From the IMG/VR virus record IMGVR_UViG_3300032011_000138, positions 1-23,454 of that record: a stretch of DNA of 23,454 nt. One strand, written 5' to 3'. The translations under genes were made by a program, and so were the position numbers. The notes under the pieces are model-generated. The model saw only the letters and a list, made by a program, of their open reading frames with translations, was not told the origin of the DNA and did not search any database. Of the stretch, positions 6,569-14,681 are shown piece by piece. How positions within the stretch are numbered: position 1 is the stretch's first letter; each line of letters begins with the position of its first letter. This stretch comes from a virus.

Positions 6569-8271
6569 TGCCTTCGTCATCCCAAGACTTCTATCTTGGT
6601 AACCCCAACCTGAAAAAGGTTGGGATGGATATTGAATTCACTAAAGACCAAATAGAAGAATGGATCAAGTGTAAAAGTGATCCTGTATATTTTACTATGA
6701 ACTACATCAAGATTGTATCTCTTGATGAGGGTGTAGTCCCGTTTAAGATGTGGGACTTCCAGAAAGAACTGCTAGAGAAATTTCATAATAATAGATTCAA
6801 CATTGCTAAGCTGCCTCGTCAGACTGGTAAGTCCACCACATCGGTGTCGTACTTGCTTCACTATGCTTTGTTTAATGATAATGTTAACATCGGTATCCTT
6901 GCTAACAAACTCTCTACTGCTAGAGATCTTTTAGGAAGGCTACAACTTGCGTATGAACAGTTGCCTTTATGGATGCAACAGGGTATAATCGCATGGAACA
7001 AAGGATCAATGGAGCTTGAAAATGGATCAAAGATACTGGCTGCTTCTACGTCTGCAAGTGCTGTCCGAGGCATGTCGTTCAATATCATTTTCCTCGACGA
7101 GTTCGCCTTTATCCCAAATCATATCGCAGAACAATTCTTTAGTTCTGTTTATCCTACTATTACGTCTGGTCAGTCAACAAAAGTAATTATCATATCTACT
7201 CCTAATGGTATGAACCACTTCTATAAGTTGTGGGTTGATGCTCAGAAGAATAGGAATGGATACGTCTGGACAGAAGTACATTGGTCTAAGGTTCCAGGTA
7301 GAGATGCAGCATGGAAGGAGACGACCATTGCTAACACATCAGTTAGACAGTTCACACAAGAGTTTGACTGTGAGTTCCTAGGATCTGTTGACACATTAAT
7401 AGCAGCATCTAAACTTCGTGTGCTAGCATACGATGACCCAGTAACAACTAATGGATCTCTTGATGTATATGAACATCCTATTCCTGAGCATGATTACATT
7501 GTTACTTGTGATATTTCTCGTGGACTTTCTCAGGACTATAGTGCGTGTGTCGTGGTTGATATATCTCAGGCTCCGTGGAAATTAGTAGCAAAGTATAGGG
7601 ATCATGAGATCAGACCTATGTTACTACCCAATGTCATTGCTGATATAGCAAGGGCATATAATGAAGCATATGTTTTAATAGAAGTAAATGATATAGGAGA
7701 AGCAGTAGCATCACAGTTACACTATGATGTGGAGTATGAGAATGTACTCATGTGTGCTATGAGAGGACGTGCTGGACAGATAGTTGGTACGGGATTCTCT
7801 GGTGGTAAGACACAGATGGGTGTCAAGATGAGTAAGACAGTTAAAGCACAGGGGTGTTCTAACTTAAAGACTCTGATAGAAGATGATAAGTTAATTGTTA
7901 ACGACTATAACATTGTTGCGGAACTTACTACCTTCATCCAGAACAAACAATCCTTTGAAGCAGATGAAGGATATAATGATGACCTAGTTATGTGTCTGGT
8001 TATCTTTGCGTGGTTAGTACAGCAGGAATATTTTAAAGAACTTACCGATCAAGACATCCGTAAAAGAATATACGAAGAACAAAAGAATCAGATAGAGCAG
8101 GACATGGCTCCCTTTGGTTTCATCATGGATGGTCTGACTGAAGAAGAGCAAGTTGTTGATCAGAAGACTGGTGATGTATGGTCTCTTAATATAGATGGTA
8201 AGGATAATGAGGATAGTAACTGGAAGGTAGATGAGTACGGAGACATGAGTCACATGTGGGAGTTCCGCTGA
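6568..8271 (+). CDS. gp17: terminase large subunit gp17 (packaging ATPase and nuclease)
   Basis: This 567-residue protein is the DNA packaging motor. The N-terminal ATPase has Walker A RQTGKST at residues 84-90, Walker B IIFLDE at 173-178 (with the catalytic Glu178) and the coupling motif STPNG at 210-214. The C-terminal RNase-H-fold headful nuclease shows CDISRG with Asp315, IEVND with Glu372 and YNDDLV with Asp471/Asp472, which correspond to the three acidic metal ligands known in T4 gp17. T4 gp17 is 610 residues, so this is a slightly short but complete version. It starts in a TAATG overlap with the fibre gene. A strong hairpin at 6604-6624 sits just before an in-frame ATG (6625, Met20), a possible internal start. 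No late promoter box is seen directly upstream. Confidence 0.97.
   Translation: MPSSSQDFYLGNPNLKKVGMDIEFTKDQIEEWIKCKSDPVYFTMNYIKIVSLDEGVVPFKMWDFQKELLEKFHNNRFNIAKLPRQTGKSTTSVSYLLHYALFNDNVNIGILANKLSTARDLLGRLQLAYEQLPLWMQQGIIAWNKGSMELENGSKILAASTSASAVRGMSFNIIFLDEFAFIPNHIAEQFFSSVYPTITSGQSTKVIIISTPNGMNHFYKLWVDAQKNRNGYVWTEVHWSKVPGRDAAWKETTIANTSVRQFTQEFDCEFLGSVDTLIAASKLRVLAYDDPVTTNGSLDVYEHPIPEHDYIVTCDISRGLSQDYSACVVVDISQAPWKLVAKYRDHEIRPMLLPNVIADIARAYNEAYVLIEVNDIGEAVASQLHYDVEYENVLMCAMRGRAGQIVGTGFSGGKTQMGVKMSKTVKAQGCSNLKTLIEDDKLIVNDYNIVAELTTFIQNKQSFEADEGYNDDLVMCLVIFAWLVQQEYFKELTDQDIRKRIYEEQKNQIEQDMAPFGFIMDGLTEEEQVVDQKTGDVWSLNIDGKDNEDSNWKVDEYGDMSHMWEFR
6604..6624 (+). other. 8-bp perfect RNA hairpin in the 5' coding region of gp17
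   Basis: CCCAACCT (6604-6611) can pair perfectly with AGGTTGGG (6617-6624) around a 5-nt GAAAA loop. No T-run follows, so it is not a terminator. The next three bases, 6625-6627, are an in-frame ATG. Confidence 0.6.
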
Positions 8272-8284
8272 AAAAGTAACTTTC

Positions 8285-8292
8285 CATAAATA
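8285..8292 (+). promoter_or_regulatory. candidate late promoter CATAAATA before gp18
   Basis: The octamer lies in the 61-nt gap between gp17 and gp18 and 48 nt before the gp18 ATG. A CGGAGA at 8319-8324 with 8-9 nt spacing is a good ribosome binding site for gp18. The location in a true intergenic gap before a highly expressed gene makes this one of the more convincing boxes. Confidence 0.65.
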
Positions 8293-8332
8293 TTTTTAGA
8301 CAAATTGAAATCATTCATCGGAGATACCAAGC

Positions 8333-10306
8333 ATGGCTAGCACACTTCTCTCGCCAGGAGTTGCGATCCTAGAAAGAGATCTAACTCTCGGATCCATTGA
8401 GACTGTTGAGATAAACGTAGGAGCAATAGCAGGAGCCTTTAGTAAAGGACCAGTTAATACACCAACGAGAATCACATCGGAATCAGAACTTCTGAATACA
8501 TTTGGGGAACCAAATGACAGTAACGCAGAAACATGGTTTGCTGCATCGAGCTTCCTAGCGTATGGCGGGGTACTTGAGGTAGTTCGTGCATCTGGTAGTG
8601 CTCTCAGGAATGGTACATCATCAGGAACTGGTGTTCTTATAGAGAACGCAGAAATTTATGAAGGTACTTTTTACGATGGTGCTCAAGGGTGGAACTGGGG
8701 TGCTAGATTCTCTGGTACAACAGGTAACTCTATCCGAGTGGTATCAATCGATAAAGGTGCTGATCAATCACTTACCTTAGCTGGTGCTTTCCAAAGTGCT
8801 GTATCACCTGGTGATACATTAAATAATAGTGCTGGTACAAAGAGTGCTGTTGTTTGGTCTGTTAGTGGTACTAAAGTTAATATTATTAATGTTACTGGCG
8901 GTGCGTGGACCACATCTGACCTTGCCGATGATGACTCTAACCCAGACATTGTTGTTTCAGCAGTTGCTGATTGGTATGATTCTCAAGAAGTCTATACAGG
9001 ATTAAGATGGAACCAATTGGCTCCTCGTCCTGGAACATCTCCATATGTTGCAGATCGTGGTGGATCAAACGATGAGATTCACTTAGCAGTCTTCGATGTT
9101 GATGGTGGTATTACTGGAACTCCTCTAACATTACTTGAGAAGTTCACATATTTGTCTAAGGCTTCTGATGCTAAGACACCTGAAGGTTCATTAAACTATT
9201 ATCCTGAAGTAGTTCTTAACAAGAGTAACTACATCTATTGGGGTAAGCACGAAGCTGGATCTGGTCCTGCTGGAGTATGGGATGTATCTGCTAACGCATT
9301 TACAACTTCTGCTGGCAACCTAGGTGGTCTATCATCTGTTGATTCTGACCTAATAGGAGAAAGGACTTATACATTCTCTGGTGGTGTAGACGCATACACA
9401 CTAACACAAGGAGAAATCATTTCTGGATACGATCTGTTCTCAGACGTTGAAACAGTCCAACTTGATTATTTGATACTCGGTGGAGGCGGTGCCACTGAAT
9501 TAGAAACAATAGCAAAAGCAAATAAACTTATTGCTATTGCTGGAAACCGCAAAGATTGTATCGCTTACCTTTCACCACACAAAGGAAATGTTGTTGGTGT
9601 AAGTAATAGCGCAACACAGACTCAGAACGTAGTTGATTATTATAGCAACTTCGCTTCTAGTTCATACGTTGTTTTCGATAACGGTTGGAAGTATCTTTAT
9701 GACCGTTTCGCTGACAAGTATCGTTGGATCCCATGTAACGGCGACGTTGCTGGCTTATGTGCTAGCACAACTGCTAATGGAGATCCTTGGTTCTCACCTG
9801 CTGGTTTGAACCGTGGTGGAATTCGCAACGCTATCAAGCTTGCTTACTCACCTAAAAGATCCGAGAGAGACACACTCTATCAAAATAGAATCAACCCAAT
9901 CACCAGTCTACCTGGTCAGGGTATAGTCCTCTTCGGTGACAAAACTGCTCTCGCTTCACCATCTGCTTTTGATCGCATAAACGTTCGTCGTCTTTTCCTC
10001 GTCATAGAGAAGACTATCGGCAATGCTGCGAAGGGAGTCCTGTTTGAACTCAATGACGAATTCACTAGGAACAACTTCAACAACGTTGTCGAACCATACC
10101 TCCGTGACATTCAAGCACGTCGTGGTATAACTGATTTCCTAGTTGTTTGTGATACGTCAAATAACACAGGCGCAGTTATCGATGCTAATGAGTTCGTGGC
10201 CGAAATTTACATTAAGCCTGCTCGCTCGATTAACTTCATCACACTAACCTTCGTTGCTACCCGTACTGGTGTTAGCTTTGAAGAAGTAATCCCACGCAGA
10301 TCTTAA
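8333..10306 (+). CDS. gp18: contractile tail sheath protein gp18
   Basis: This 657-residue protein forms the contractile sheath around the tail tube. Its length is almost the same as T4 gp18 (659). The N-terminus (STLLSPGVAILERDLTLGS, then INVGAIAGAFSKGPVNTPTRI and a SELLNTFGEP segment) is the standard sheath start. The C-terminus (ARRGITDFLVVCDTSNNTG, then NEFVAEIYIKPARSINFITLTFVATRTG) is the conserved domain that contacts the tube and links neighbouring subunits. The middle, about residues 100-380, is Gly/Ala/Ser/Thr-rich and corresponds to the variable surface domains. Its codons lean more to GGT, GCT and ACT than those of the two ends. A ribosome binding site and late box precede it, and gp19 follows 19 nt downstream. 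Confidence 0.95.
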   Translation: MASTLLSPGVAILERDLTLGSIETVEINVGAIAGAFSKGPVNTPTRITSESELLNTFGEPNDSNAETWFAASSFLAYGGVLEVVRASGSALRNGTSSGTGVLIENAEIYEGTFYDGAQGWNWGARFSGTTGNSIRVVSIDKGADQSLTLAGAFQSAVSPGDTLNNSAGTKSAVVWSVSGTKVNIINVTGGAWTTSDLADDDSNPDIVVSAVADWYDSQEVYTGLRWNQLAPRPGTSPYVADRGGSNDEIHLAVFDVDGGITGTPLTLLEKFTYLSKASDAKTPEGSLNYYPEVVLNKSNYIYWGKHEAGSGPAGVWDVSANAFTTSAGNLGGLSSVDSDLIGERTYTFSGGVDAYTLTQGEIISGYDLFSDVETVQLDYLILGGGGATELETIAKANKLIAIAGNRKDCIAYLSPHKGNVVGVSNSATQTQNVVDYYSNFASSSYVVFDNGWKYLYDRFADKYRWIPCNGDVAGLCASTTANGDPWFSPAGLNRGGIRNAIKLAYSPKRSERDTLYQNRINPITSLPGQGIVLFGDKTALASPSAFDRINVRRLFLVIEKTIGNAAKGVLFELNDEFTRNNFNNVVEPYLRDIQARRGITDFLVVCDTSNNTGAVIDANEFVAEIYIKPARSINFITLTFVATRTGVSFEEVIPRRS

Positions 10307-10325
10307 TTAAAGGAGCACATTCAAA

Positions 10326-10904
10326 ATGGCAGCAGCAACGTCACTGGGAGTATTGAACTTCCAGGAAAAAATTCAAGGAGGGGTTAGACCTAACCTCTTC
10401 GAGGTAAGTCTTGATTTTCCAACAGGTGTAGATGCAGCAAAGGATTCTGTAGCATATCTATGTAAGAGTGCTTCATTACCTGCAACTACAGTAGGTACAG
10501 TTGAACTACCTTTCCGTGGTCGTGTAATTAAAGTTCCAGGAGACAGAACATTCGAGTCTTGGACAGCAACATTCTACAACACAGACAGTTGGGAATTACG
10601 AAGTGCTTTTGAGAAGTGGATTTCAGTAACCAATGCGGTTGATGCTAACGTATCTGAATCAAGTTTAGAAAACGTTTTACAGCCCGTCACTATATCCCAA
10701 ATGGATAAGTTCTCTGGCGATAAAACCGCTAAGATAATTAGGGAGTACAAATTGTTCAAAGCATTCCCAGTATCTGTATCACAGATATCGGTTGCTTTTG
10801 ACAACAACGATTCTTATGAAGAATTCGATGTTGAATTTGCTTACCAGTACTTTACTTCCACAGGTGGTCAAGCGAAAAATGAATCTAAAGAAATTGTCGG
10901 TTAG
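10326..10904 (+). CDS. gp19: tail tube protein gp19
   Basis: This 192-residue protein builds the inner tail tube through which DNA passes. Recognisable parts are the GVLNFQEKIQGGVRPNLFEVSLDFP start, a CKSASLP segment at residues 46-52, VPGD at 70-73 and a WTATFYNTDSWELRSAFEKWI segment at about 79-99, which together outline the tail tube beta-barrel. T4 gp19 is 163 residues. A very good ribosome binding site (TAAAGGAG, 10308-10315) precedes the ATG by 10 nt, as expected for a protein needed in many copies. No late box occurs in the 19-nt gap, so it is probably read from the gp18 promoter. A second tube-fold protein at 16483 shares its CxSxxxP and VPGD signature at identical spacing. Confidence 0.93.
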   Translation: MAAATSLGVLNFQEKIQGGVRPNLFEVSLDFPTGVDAAKDSVAYLCKSASLPATTVGTVELPFRGRVIKVPGDRTFESWTATFYNTDSWELRSAFEKWISVTNAVDANVSESSLENVLQPVTISQMDKFSGDKTAKIIREYKLFKAFPVSVSQISVAFDNNDSYEEFDVEFAYQYFTSTGGQAKNESKEIVG

Positions 10905-10912
10905 TGACCCCC

Positions 10913-10919
10913 CTAAATA
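10913..10919 (+). promoter_or_regulatory. candidate late promoter, CTAAATA variant, before gp20
   Basis: CTAAATA lies in the 41-nt intergenic gap between gp19 and gp20, 33 nt before the gp20 ATG. It is fully non-coding here, which strengthens the case for this variant. Confidence 0.55.
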
Positions 10920-10945
10920 GTAGAGGAACAATTCCACATTAGAGT

Positions 10946-12565
10946 ATGGCAGAGTTATTTGGATTTTCATTTAGAAAGAGAGAGGAGAGGAAGAGCAAAG
11001 ATGCTCCCTCTCCAGTAGCTCCTACTCTGGACGATGGTGCCACCAGTTTTATCGCTGGTGGATATCATGGTACGTATGTAGATCTTGATGGAAACTTCAA
11101 GACTGAGTATGATATGGTTGTGAAGTATCGCATGATGGCGATGCACCCAGAAGTTGATTCAGCGATAGAAGATATAATACAGGAAGCAATTGTTACCGAT
11201 CAGAACGATAGTCCAGTACAGATAGATCTATCTAACCTAGAAGTTAGTGATGCTGTAAAGGAAATGATTCGTACAGAGTTTGAGTACATTAAGAACCTAG
11301 TAGGTTTTGACACTAAGGCTCATGAGATGTTCCGTAGATGGTACATCGATGGTCGTTTGTATTATCATAAGGTTATTGATCTCAAGAGACCTCAGGAGGG
11401 AATCCTTGAGTTGAGATACGTTGACCCACAAAAGATTAAGAAAGTAAGACAGATAAACAAAATACCTAAGACAGCAGATCAGTTCCAACAGCTTGACTAT
11501 GGTAAGATAGATGAGTATTTCATATACAATCCAAAGGGTTTAAAAAATACTTCCGCAAATTCAGGTATCAAAATTGCTAAGGATGCTATCACATACGTGA
11601 CATCAGGTATCCTTGATACGAATAAGAATATAGTTTTATCATACTTACATAAGGCAATTAAGGTACTCAATCAACTTCAAATGATTGAGGACTCTCTTGT
11701 CATCTATCGTATATCCCGTGCTCCTGAGCGTAGGATATTTTATATTGATGTAGGTAACTTACCTAAGATTAAAGCAGAACAATACCTCCGTGAGGTAATG
11801 GGACGCTATAGGAACAAGTTAGTATATGATGCTAACACTGGTGAGATAAGAGATGACCGTAAGTACATGTCCATGCTGGAAGATTTCTGGCTCCCAAGAA
11901 GGGAAGGTGGACGTGGAACTGAGATCACTACTCTACCTGGTGGACAGAACTTAGGTGAACTAAGTGATATCTCATACTTCCAGACTAAACTATACAAGGC
12001 ACTTAACGTACCTAGTGGTAGGTTAGATTCTAATACGAGTTTCAACATAGGCAGATCTTCAGAGATCATGCGTGATGAACTTAAGTTTACCAAGTTTGTT
12101 GGTAAGCTCCGTAAGAAGTTTAGTGAGATGTTCCAGGACATTCTTAAGACTCAACTCATCCTGAAAGGTGTCATCACACCTGAAGACTGGGAAGATATGA
12201 AGGAGCATATACAGTACGATTACTTATATGACAATCACTTCACAGAACTTAAGAATATTGAAATGTTAAATGAGAAGCTAGGTGTGATCGCTGCTATGGA
12301 ACCATACATGGGTCGCTACTTCTCTACTGAATACGTACGCACCGAGATTCTTGGTCAATCTGAGACCGAGAAAGAGGAACTTGATGTACAGATGTCTGAT
12401 GATATTAAACAAGGAAGGATTATGGATCCTCTTGAAATGCAACAGATGGATATGGGTATGATGCAGCAAGAACTTGACAATGCTGAGGCAGATGAAAAGC
12501 TCAAAGCAGCACAAACCAAGGCAGCACTTAAACCTGCTCCCGCGTCTTCAAGTAGCAAAAAGTAA
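10946..12565 (+). CDS. gp20: portal vertex protein gp20
   Basis: This 539-residue protein forms the 12-fold portal ring that starts prohead assembly and docks the terminase and the tail. The sequence has the cyanophage gp20 character: a basic N-terminus followed by AGGYHGTYVDLDGNFKTEYD, VKYRMMAMHPEVDSAIEDIIQEAI (about residues 60-85), a RAPERRIFYIDVGNLPKIKAEQYL segment and a FWLPRREGGRGTEITTLPGGQNLGE segment. T4 gp20 is 524 residues. The last 50 residues are rich in Met, Gln, Ala and Lys and are probably disordered. An AGAG lies only 1 nt before the ATG and GAGGAA is 17 nt away, so the ribosome binding site is not ideal. This gene is the one widely used as a cyanomyovirus diversity marker. 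Confidence 0.96.
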   Translation: MAELFGFSFRKREERKSKDAPSPVAPTLDDGATSFIAGGYHGTYVDLDGNFKTEYDMVVKYRMMAMHPEVDSAIEDIIQEAIVTDQNDSPVQIDLSNLEVSDAVKEMIRTEFEYIKNLVGFDTKAHEMFRRWYIDGRLYYHKVIDLKRPQEGILELRYVDPQKIKKVRQINKIPKTADQFQQLDYGKIDEYFIYNPKGLKNTSANSGIKIAKDAITYVTSGILDTNKNIVLSYLHKAIKVLNQLQMIEDSLVIYRISRAPERRIFYIDVGNLPKIKAEQYLREVMGRYRNKLVYDANTGEIRDDRKYMSMLEDFWLPRREGGRGTEITTLPGGQNLGELSDISYFQTKLYKALNVPSGRLDSNTSFNIGRSSEIMRDELKFTKFVGKLRKKFSEMFQDILKTQLILKGVITPEDWEDMKEHIQYDYLYDNHFTELKNIEMLNEKLGVIAAMEPYMGRYFSTEYVRTEILGQSETEKEELDVQMSDDIKQGRIMDPLEMQQMDMGMMQQELDNAEADEKLKAAQTKAALKPAPASSSSKK

Positions 12566-12571
12566 TAAATA
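12564..12571 (+). promoter_or_regulatory. candidate late promoter AATAAATA
   Basis: AATAAATA begins inside the gp20 stop codon and lies 29 nt before the ATG of the gp67-like gene. It differs from TATAAATA at the first base only. A second, weaker overlap (ATAAATT) follows. Confidence 0.5.
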
Positions 12572-12592
12572 AATTATAGTTTAACTTTTATT

Positions 12593-12868
12593 ATGTCTAC
12601 ACAAGAACGAGATATCGTTGATTTGCTTTGGGACAATGACCAGGCGGATGCTCTGGGAAAACTCAAGGACATGCTTCAAGCTAAGGCTGCCATGGCAGTT
12701 GATGTTAGTAAGCAAGACGTAGCAGCAAGGATGTTTCCACATGTCCCTCCAGAGGGAGATGCGAAACCCGATCCTGAAGCTATAGAAAATCCCCCAGAGA
12801 CTACAGCATCAACCGAACCACCTGAAGAGGACTCTACAAATGAAACTGATAACGGAACAAAACAATAA
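12593..12868 (+). CDS. prohead core protein, gp67-like
   Basis: This 91-residue protein lies between the portal and the prohead protease, where T4 carries genes 67 and 68, both scaffold core components. It has a T4 gp67-like plan. A helical N-terminal half (DIVDLLWDNDQADALGKLKDMLQAKAAMAV, then VAARMFPHV) is followed by a disordered acidic C-terminal tail rich in Glu, Asp, Pro, Thr and Asn. In T4, gp67 is cut by gp21 during maturation and small acidic peptides stay in the head. A single gene here may do the work of 67 and 68. No clear ribosome binding site is seen. Its end overlaps gp21 by 29 nt. Confidence 0.65.
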   Translation: MSTQERDIVDLLWDNDQADALGKLKDMLQAKAAMAVDVSKQDVAARMFPHVPPEGDAKPDPEAIENPPETTASTEPPEEDSTNETDNGTKQ

Positions 12869-13487
12869 TATAGAAGTTCTTACCGAAGAAAAAGACGGTA
12901 AGAAATCTACCTATATTAAAGGGATTTTCCTACAGACTGAGATTACTAATCGCAATGGTCGGATGTATAAATTCGATACCATGCAACGTGAGGTATCTAA
13001 GTACAATGAAGAGTTCATAACTAAGGGACGTGCGCTAGGAGAACTAGGCCATCCCGAAGGTCCTACACTCAACCTAGATAGAGTGTCACACAAGATTGTT
13101 GAACTTTACCCAGAAGGACATAACTTCATAGGTAAGGCAAAACTAATGGAAACCCCTATGGGTAAGATCGCAAAGAGCTTGCTTGAAGAGGGTGTCCAAC
13201 TAGGTGTCTCATCCAGAGGATTGGGATCCATCAAGCGTGAAGGCAACTGTCAAGTAGTTGCTGATGACTTCATGCTTAGTACAGCTGCGGATATCGTGGC
13301 AGATCCTTCAGCACCCGATGCATTTGTAGAGGGTATCTATGAAGGACGTGAGTGGGTACATGCTGATGGCAGGTTCAAAGAACAGGCTATGGAAGCAGTT
13401 AAAGCAGAACTTGATAATGCTCCAACCCCACAAGAACTTCATGAGAGGAAGATCGCCGCGTTCGATCTCTTCCTAAGAAGTCTCTGA
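12840..13487 (+). CDS. gp21: prohead core protease gp21
   Basis: This 215-residue serine protease cleaves the scaffold and capsid proteins during prohead maturation. The YIKGIFLQTEITNRNGRMY segment (residues 25-43), GELGHPEGP with His71, and GVSSRGLGS at residues 122-130 match T4 gp21 (family S77). The likely catalytic His is His71 and the Ser is Ser124 or Ser125. T4 gp21 is about 212 residues, so this is full length. The ATG at 12840 lies inside the end of the gp67-like gene (29-nt overlap). It is the only Met before the conserved region, so the start is well supported and translation is probably coupled. Confidence 0.93.
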   Translation: MKLITEQNNNIEVLTEEKDGKKSTYIKGIFLQTEITNRNGRMYKFDTMQREVSKYNEEFITKGRALGELGHPEGPTLNLDRVSHKIVELYPEGHNFIGKAKLMETPMGKIAKSLLEEGVQLGVSSRGLGSIKREGNCQVVADDFMLSTAADIVADPSAPDAFVEGIYEGREWVHADGRFKEQAMEAVKAELDNAPTPQELHERKIAAFDLFLRSL

Positions 13488-13489
13488 AT

Positions 13490-13497
13490 TATAAATA
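13490..13497 (+). promoter_or_regulatory. late promoter, exact consensus TATAAATA, before gp22
   Basis: This is the only perfect T4 late box (TATAAATA) seen in the window. It lies in the 53-nt gap after gp21 and 51 nt before the gp22 ATG. A second box, AATAAATA, overlaps it at 13494-13501. A GGAG at 13527-13530 gives gp22 a ribosome binding site with 10-nt spacing. Since no box is seen before gp23, this promoter probably drives both scaffold and major capsid genes. Confidence 0.75.
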
Positions 13498-13540
13498 AAT
13501 ATAGCAAATTACCGCAGATCTATTACGGAGTCACGTAAAA

Positions 13541-14650
13541 ATGTCCACAATCGATGAAAAGTTTGAGAAACTCATCGCGGAAAAGACTACTAAAGAAGTA
13601 GTTGCTGAATCCGTAGAGAAAGTTTCTGAAGATGCCGCACCTGGCACAACCGCTATTAAAGCGGGTGCTGTTCCACAGCAACAATCCGACCTTAAGAACG
13701 ATGCTGTTGAAGTAGCATCATCTAACAGCAAGGACAAGCCCGAAGGGGATGCTAACGTTGGCAAGAGAGCCGCTGCTCCTGTAGCAGTAGAAAAAGACAA
13801 GACACTTAAGATGAAGCCATCTGGTGCTTCTTCTAAGATGCCTGGTGCTCTTTCCGCTAAGATCTTTGATGATGTAGAGACTGAAGGTGAGGTAATTGCT
13901 GAAGAACCTGCAAAGGTTGAGTCTACAGATGAGGTCAAAGAGGACATTACTGCTGTACTAGCAGGTGCTGACCTATCAGAAGAATTCCAAGAGAAAGCTA
14001 AGACAGTTTTTGAAGCTGCTGTAACCGCAAGGGTGGCAACAAAAGTCGATGCACTTAAGGAACAAGCTGCTGGTAAATTCGTTGAGGAGATTGACTCCAT
14101 CAAGGAAGAATTTGCTGGTCGCGTAGAGAATTTCCTTTCATATGCTGCAGAGGAGTGGCTCAAGGAGAATGAACTTGCCGTTGAGCAAGGTCTCCGTGCT
14201 GAAGTCACAGAAGCATTCATGGAAGGGCTAAAGAAATTGTTTATCGAGAGCAACATCAACGTACCTGATGAAAAATTGGACGTTGCTGCTCAGATGAGCG
14301 AGAAACTTGATGAAATGGAAGGCCGACTTAACGAGCAGGTCCAGAAGAACATCGAACTTCACGAGGTAGTAGGTACCTATCGTAAAAATGAGATCTTGAA
14401 TGAACTAGCTAGAGGACTCGAAAGCGAAGTCCAAAAGGATAAGTTCACCTCACTTGCTGAAGCCGTTGAATTCAAAACCGAAGAGTCGTACCGTGAAAAA
14501 CTGGTTCAGATTAAAGAATCATACTTCGGGGCACCGAAGGTAGAAACGAAGGAAGAGATTTCTTCTGAAGAGTCTGCACCTGATGCAAAAGTTGAAACTG
14601 TTAGTGAGTCAATGGCAGCATATGTCAGCGAACTTGCTAAGAGAATCTAA
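13541..14650 (+). CDS. gp22: prohead core scaffold protein gp22
   Basis: This 369-residue protein is the main scaffold of the prohead, removed by gp21 cleavage before packaging. It is highly charged (Glu/Lys/Ala-rich) and mostly helical. The region from about residue 180 to 330 (KFVEEIDSIKEEFAGRVENFL, AAEEWLKENELAVEQGLRAEVTEAFMEGLKKLF, then NVPDEKLDVAAQMSEKLDEM) corresponds to T4 gp22, and the ending SESMAAYVSELAKRI fits the family. T4 gp22 is 269 residues. The extra 100 residues are mostly a Lys/Pro/Ala/Ser-rich, probably disordered stretch at 30-125, which I see as a marine-phage extension. Position between 21 and 23 supports the call. The long open reverse frame beneath it results from codon bias. 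Confidence 0.92.
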   Translation: MSTIDEKFEKLIAEKTTKEVVAESVEKVSEDAAPGTTAIKAGAVPQQQSDLKNDAVEVASSNSKDKPEGDANVGKRAAAPVAVEKDKTLKMKPSGASSKMPGALSAKIFDDVETEGEVIAEEPAKVESTDEVKEDITAVLAGADLSEEFQEKAKTVFEAAVTARVATKVDALKEQAAGKFVEEIDSIKEEFAGRVENFLSYAAEEWLKENELAVEQGLRAEVTEAFMEGLKKLFIESNINVPDEKLDVAAQMSEKLDEMEGRLNEQVQKNIELHEVVGTYRKNEILNELARGLESEVQKDKFTSLAEAVEFKTEESYREKLVQIKESYFGAPKVETKEEISSEESAPDAKVETVSESMAAYVSELAKRI

Positions 14651-14681
14651 CTGTCATTCAAAACTTCTAAAATCTAAAGAG

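Noticed and set aside
12278-12558. Overlapping reverse-strand open frames under the end of gp20
   Set aside because: They lie opposite a clearly coding region, contain Cys/Ser/Ile-rich low-complexity sequence and have no promoter or ribosome binding site.
13531-14259. Long reverse-strand open frame of 242 codons under gp22
   Set aside because: It is Ser/Ala/Thr-rich low-complexity sequence that mirrors the Glu/Lys/Ala codons of gp22, with no recognisable domain or start signal.
14583-14681. N-terminal extension of gp23 from an upstream in-frame ATG
   Set aside because: The extension overlaps gp22, is unlike any gp23 start, and the ATG at 14682 begins the expected MFNTETL sequence.
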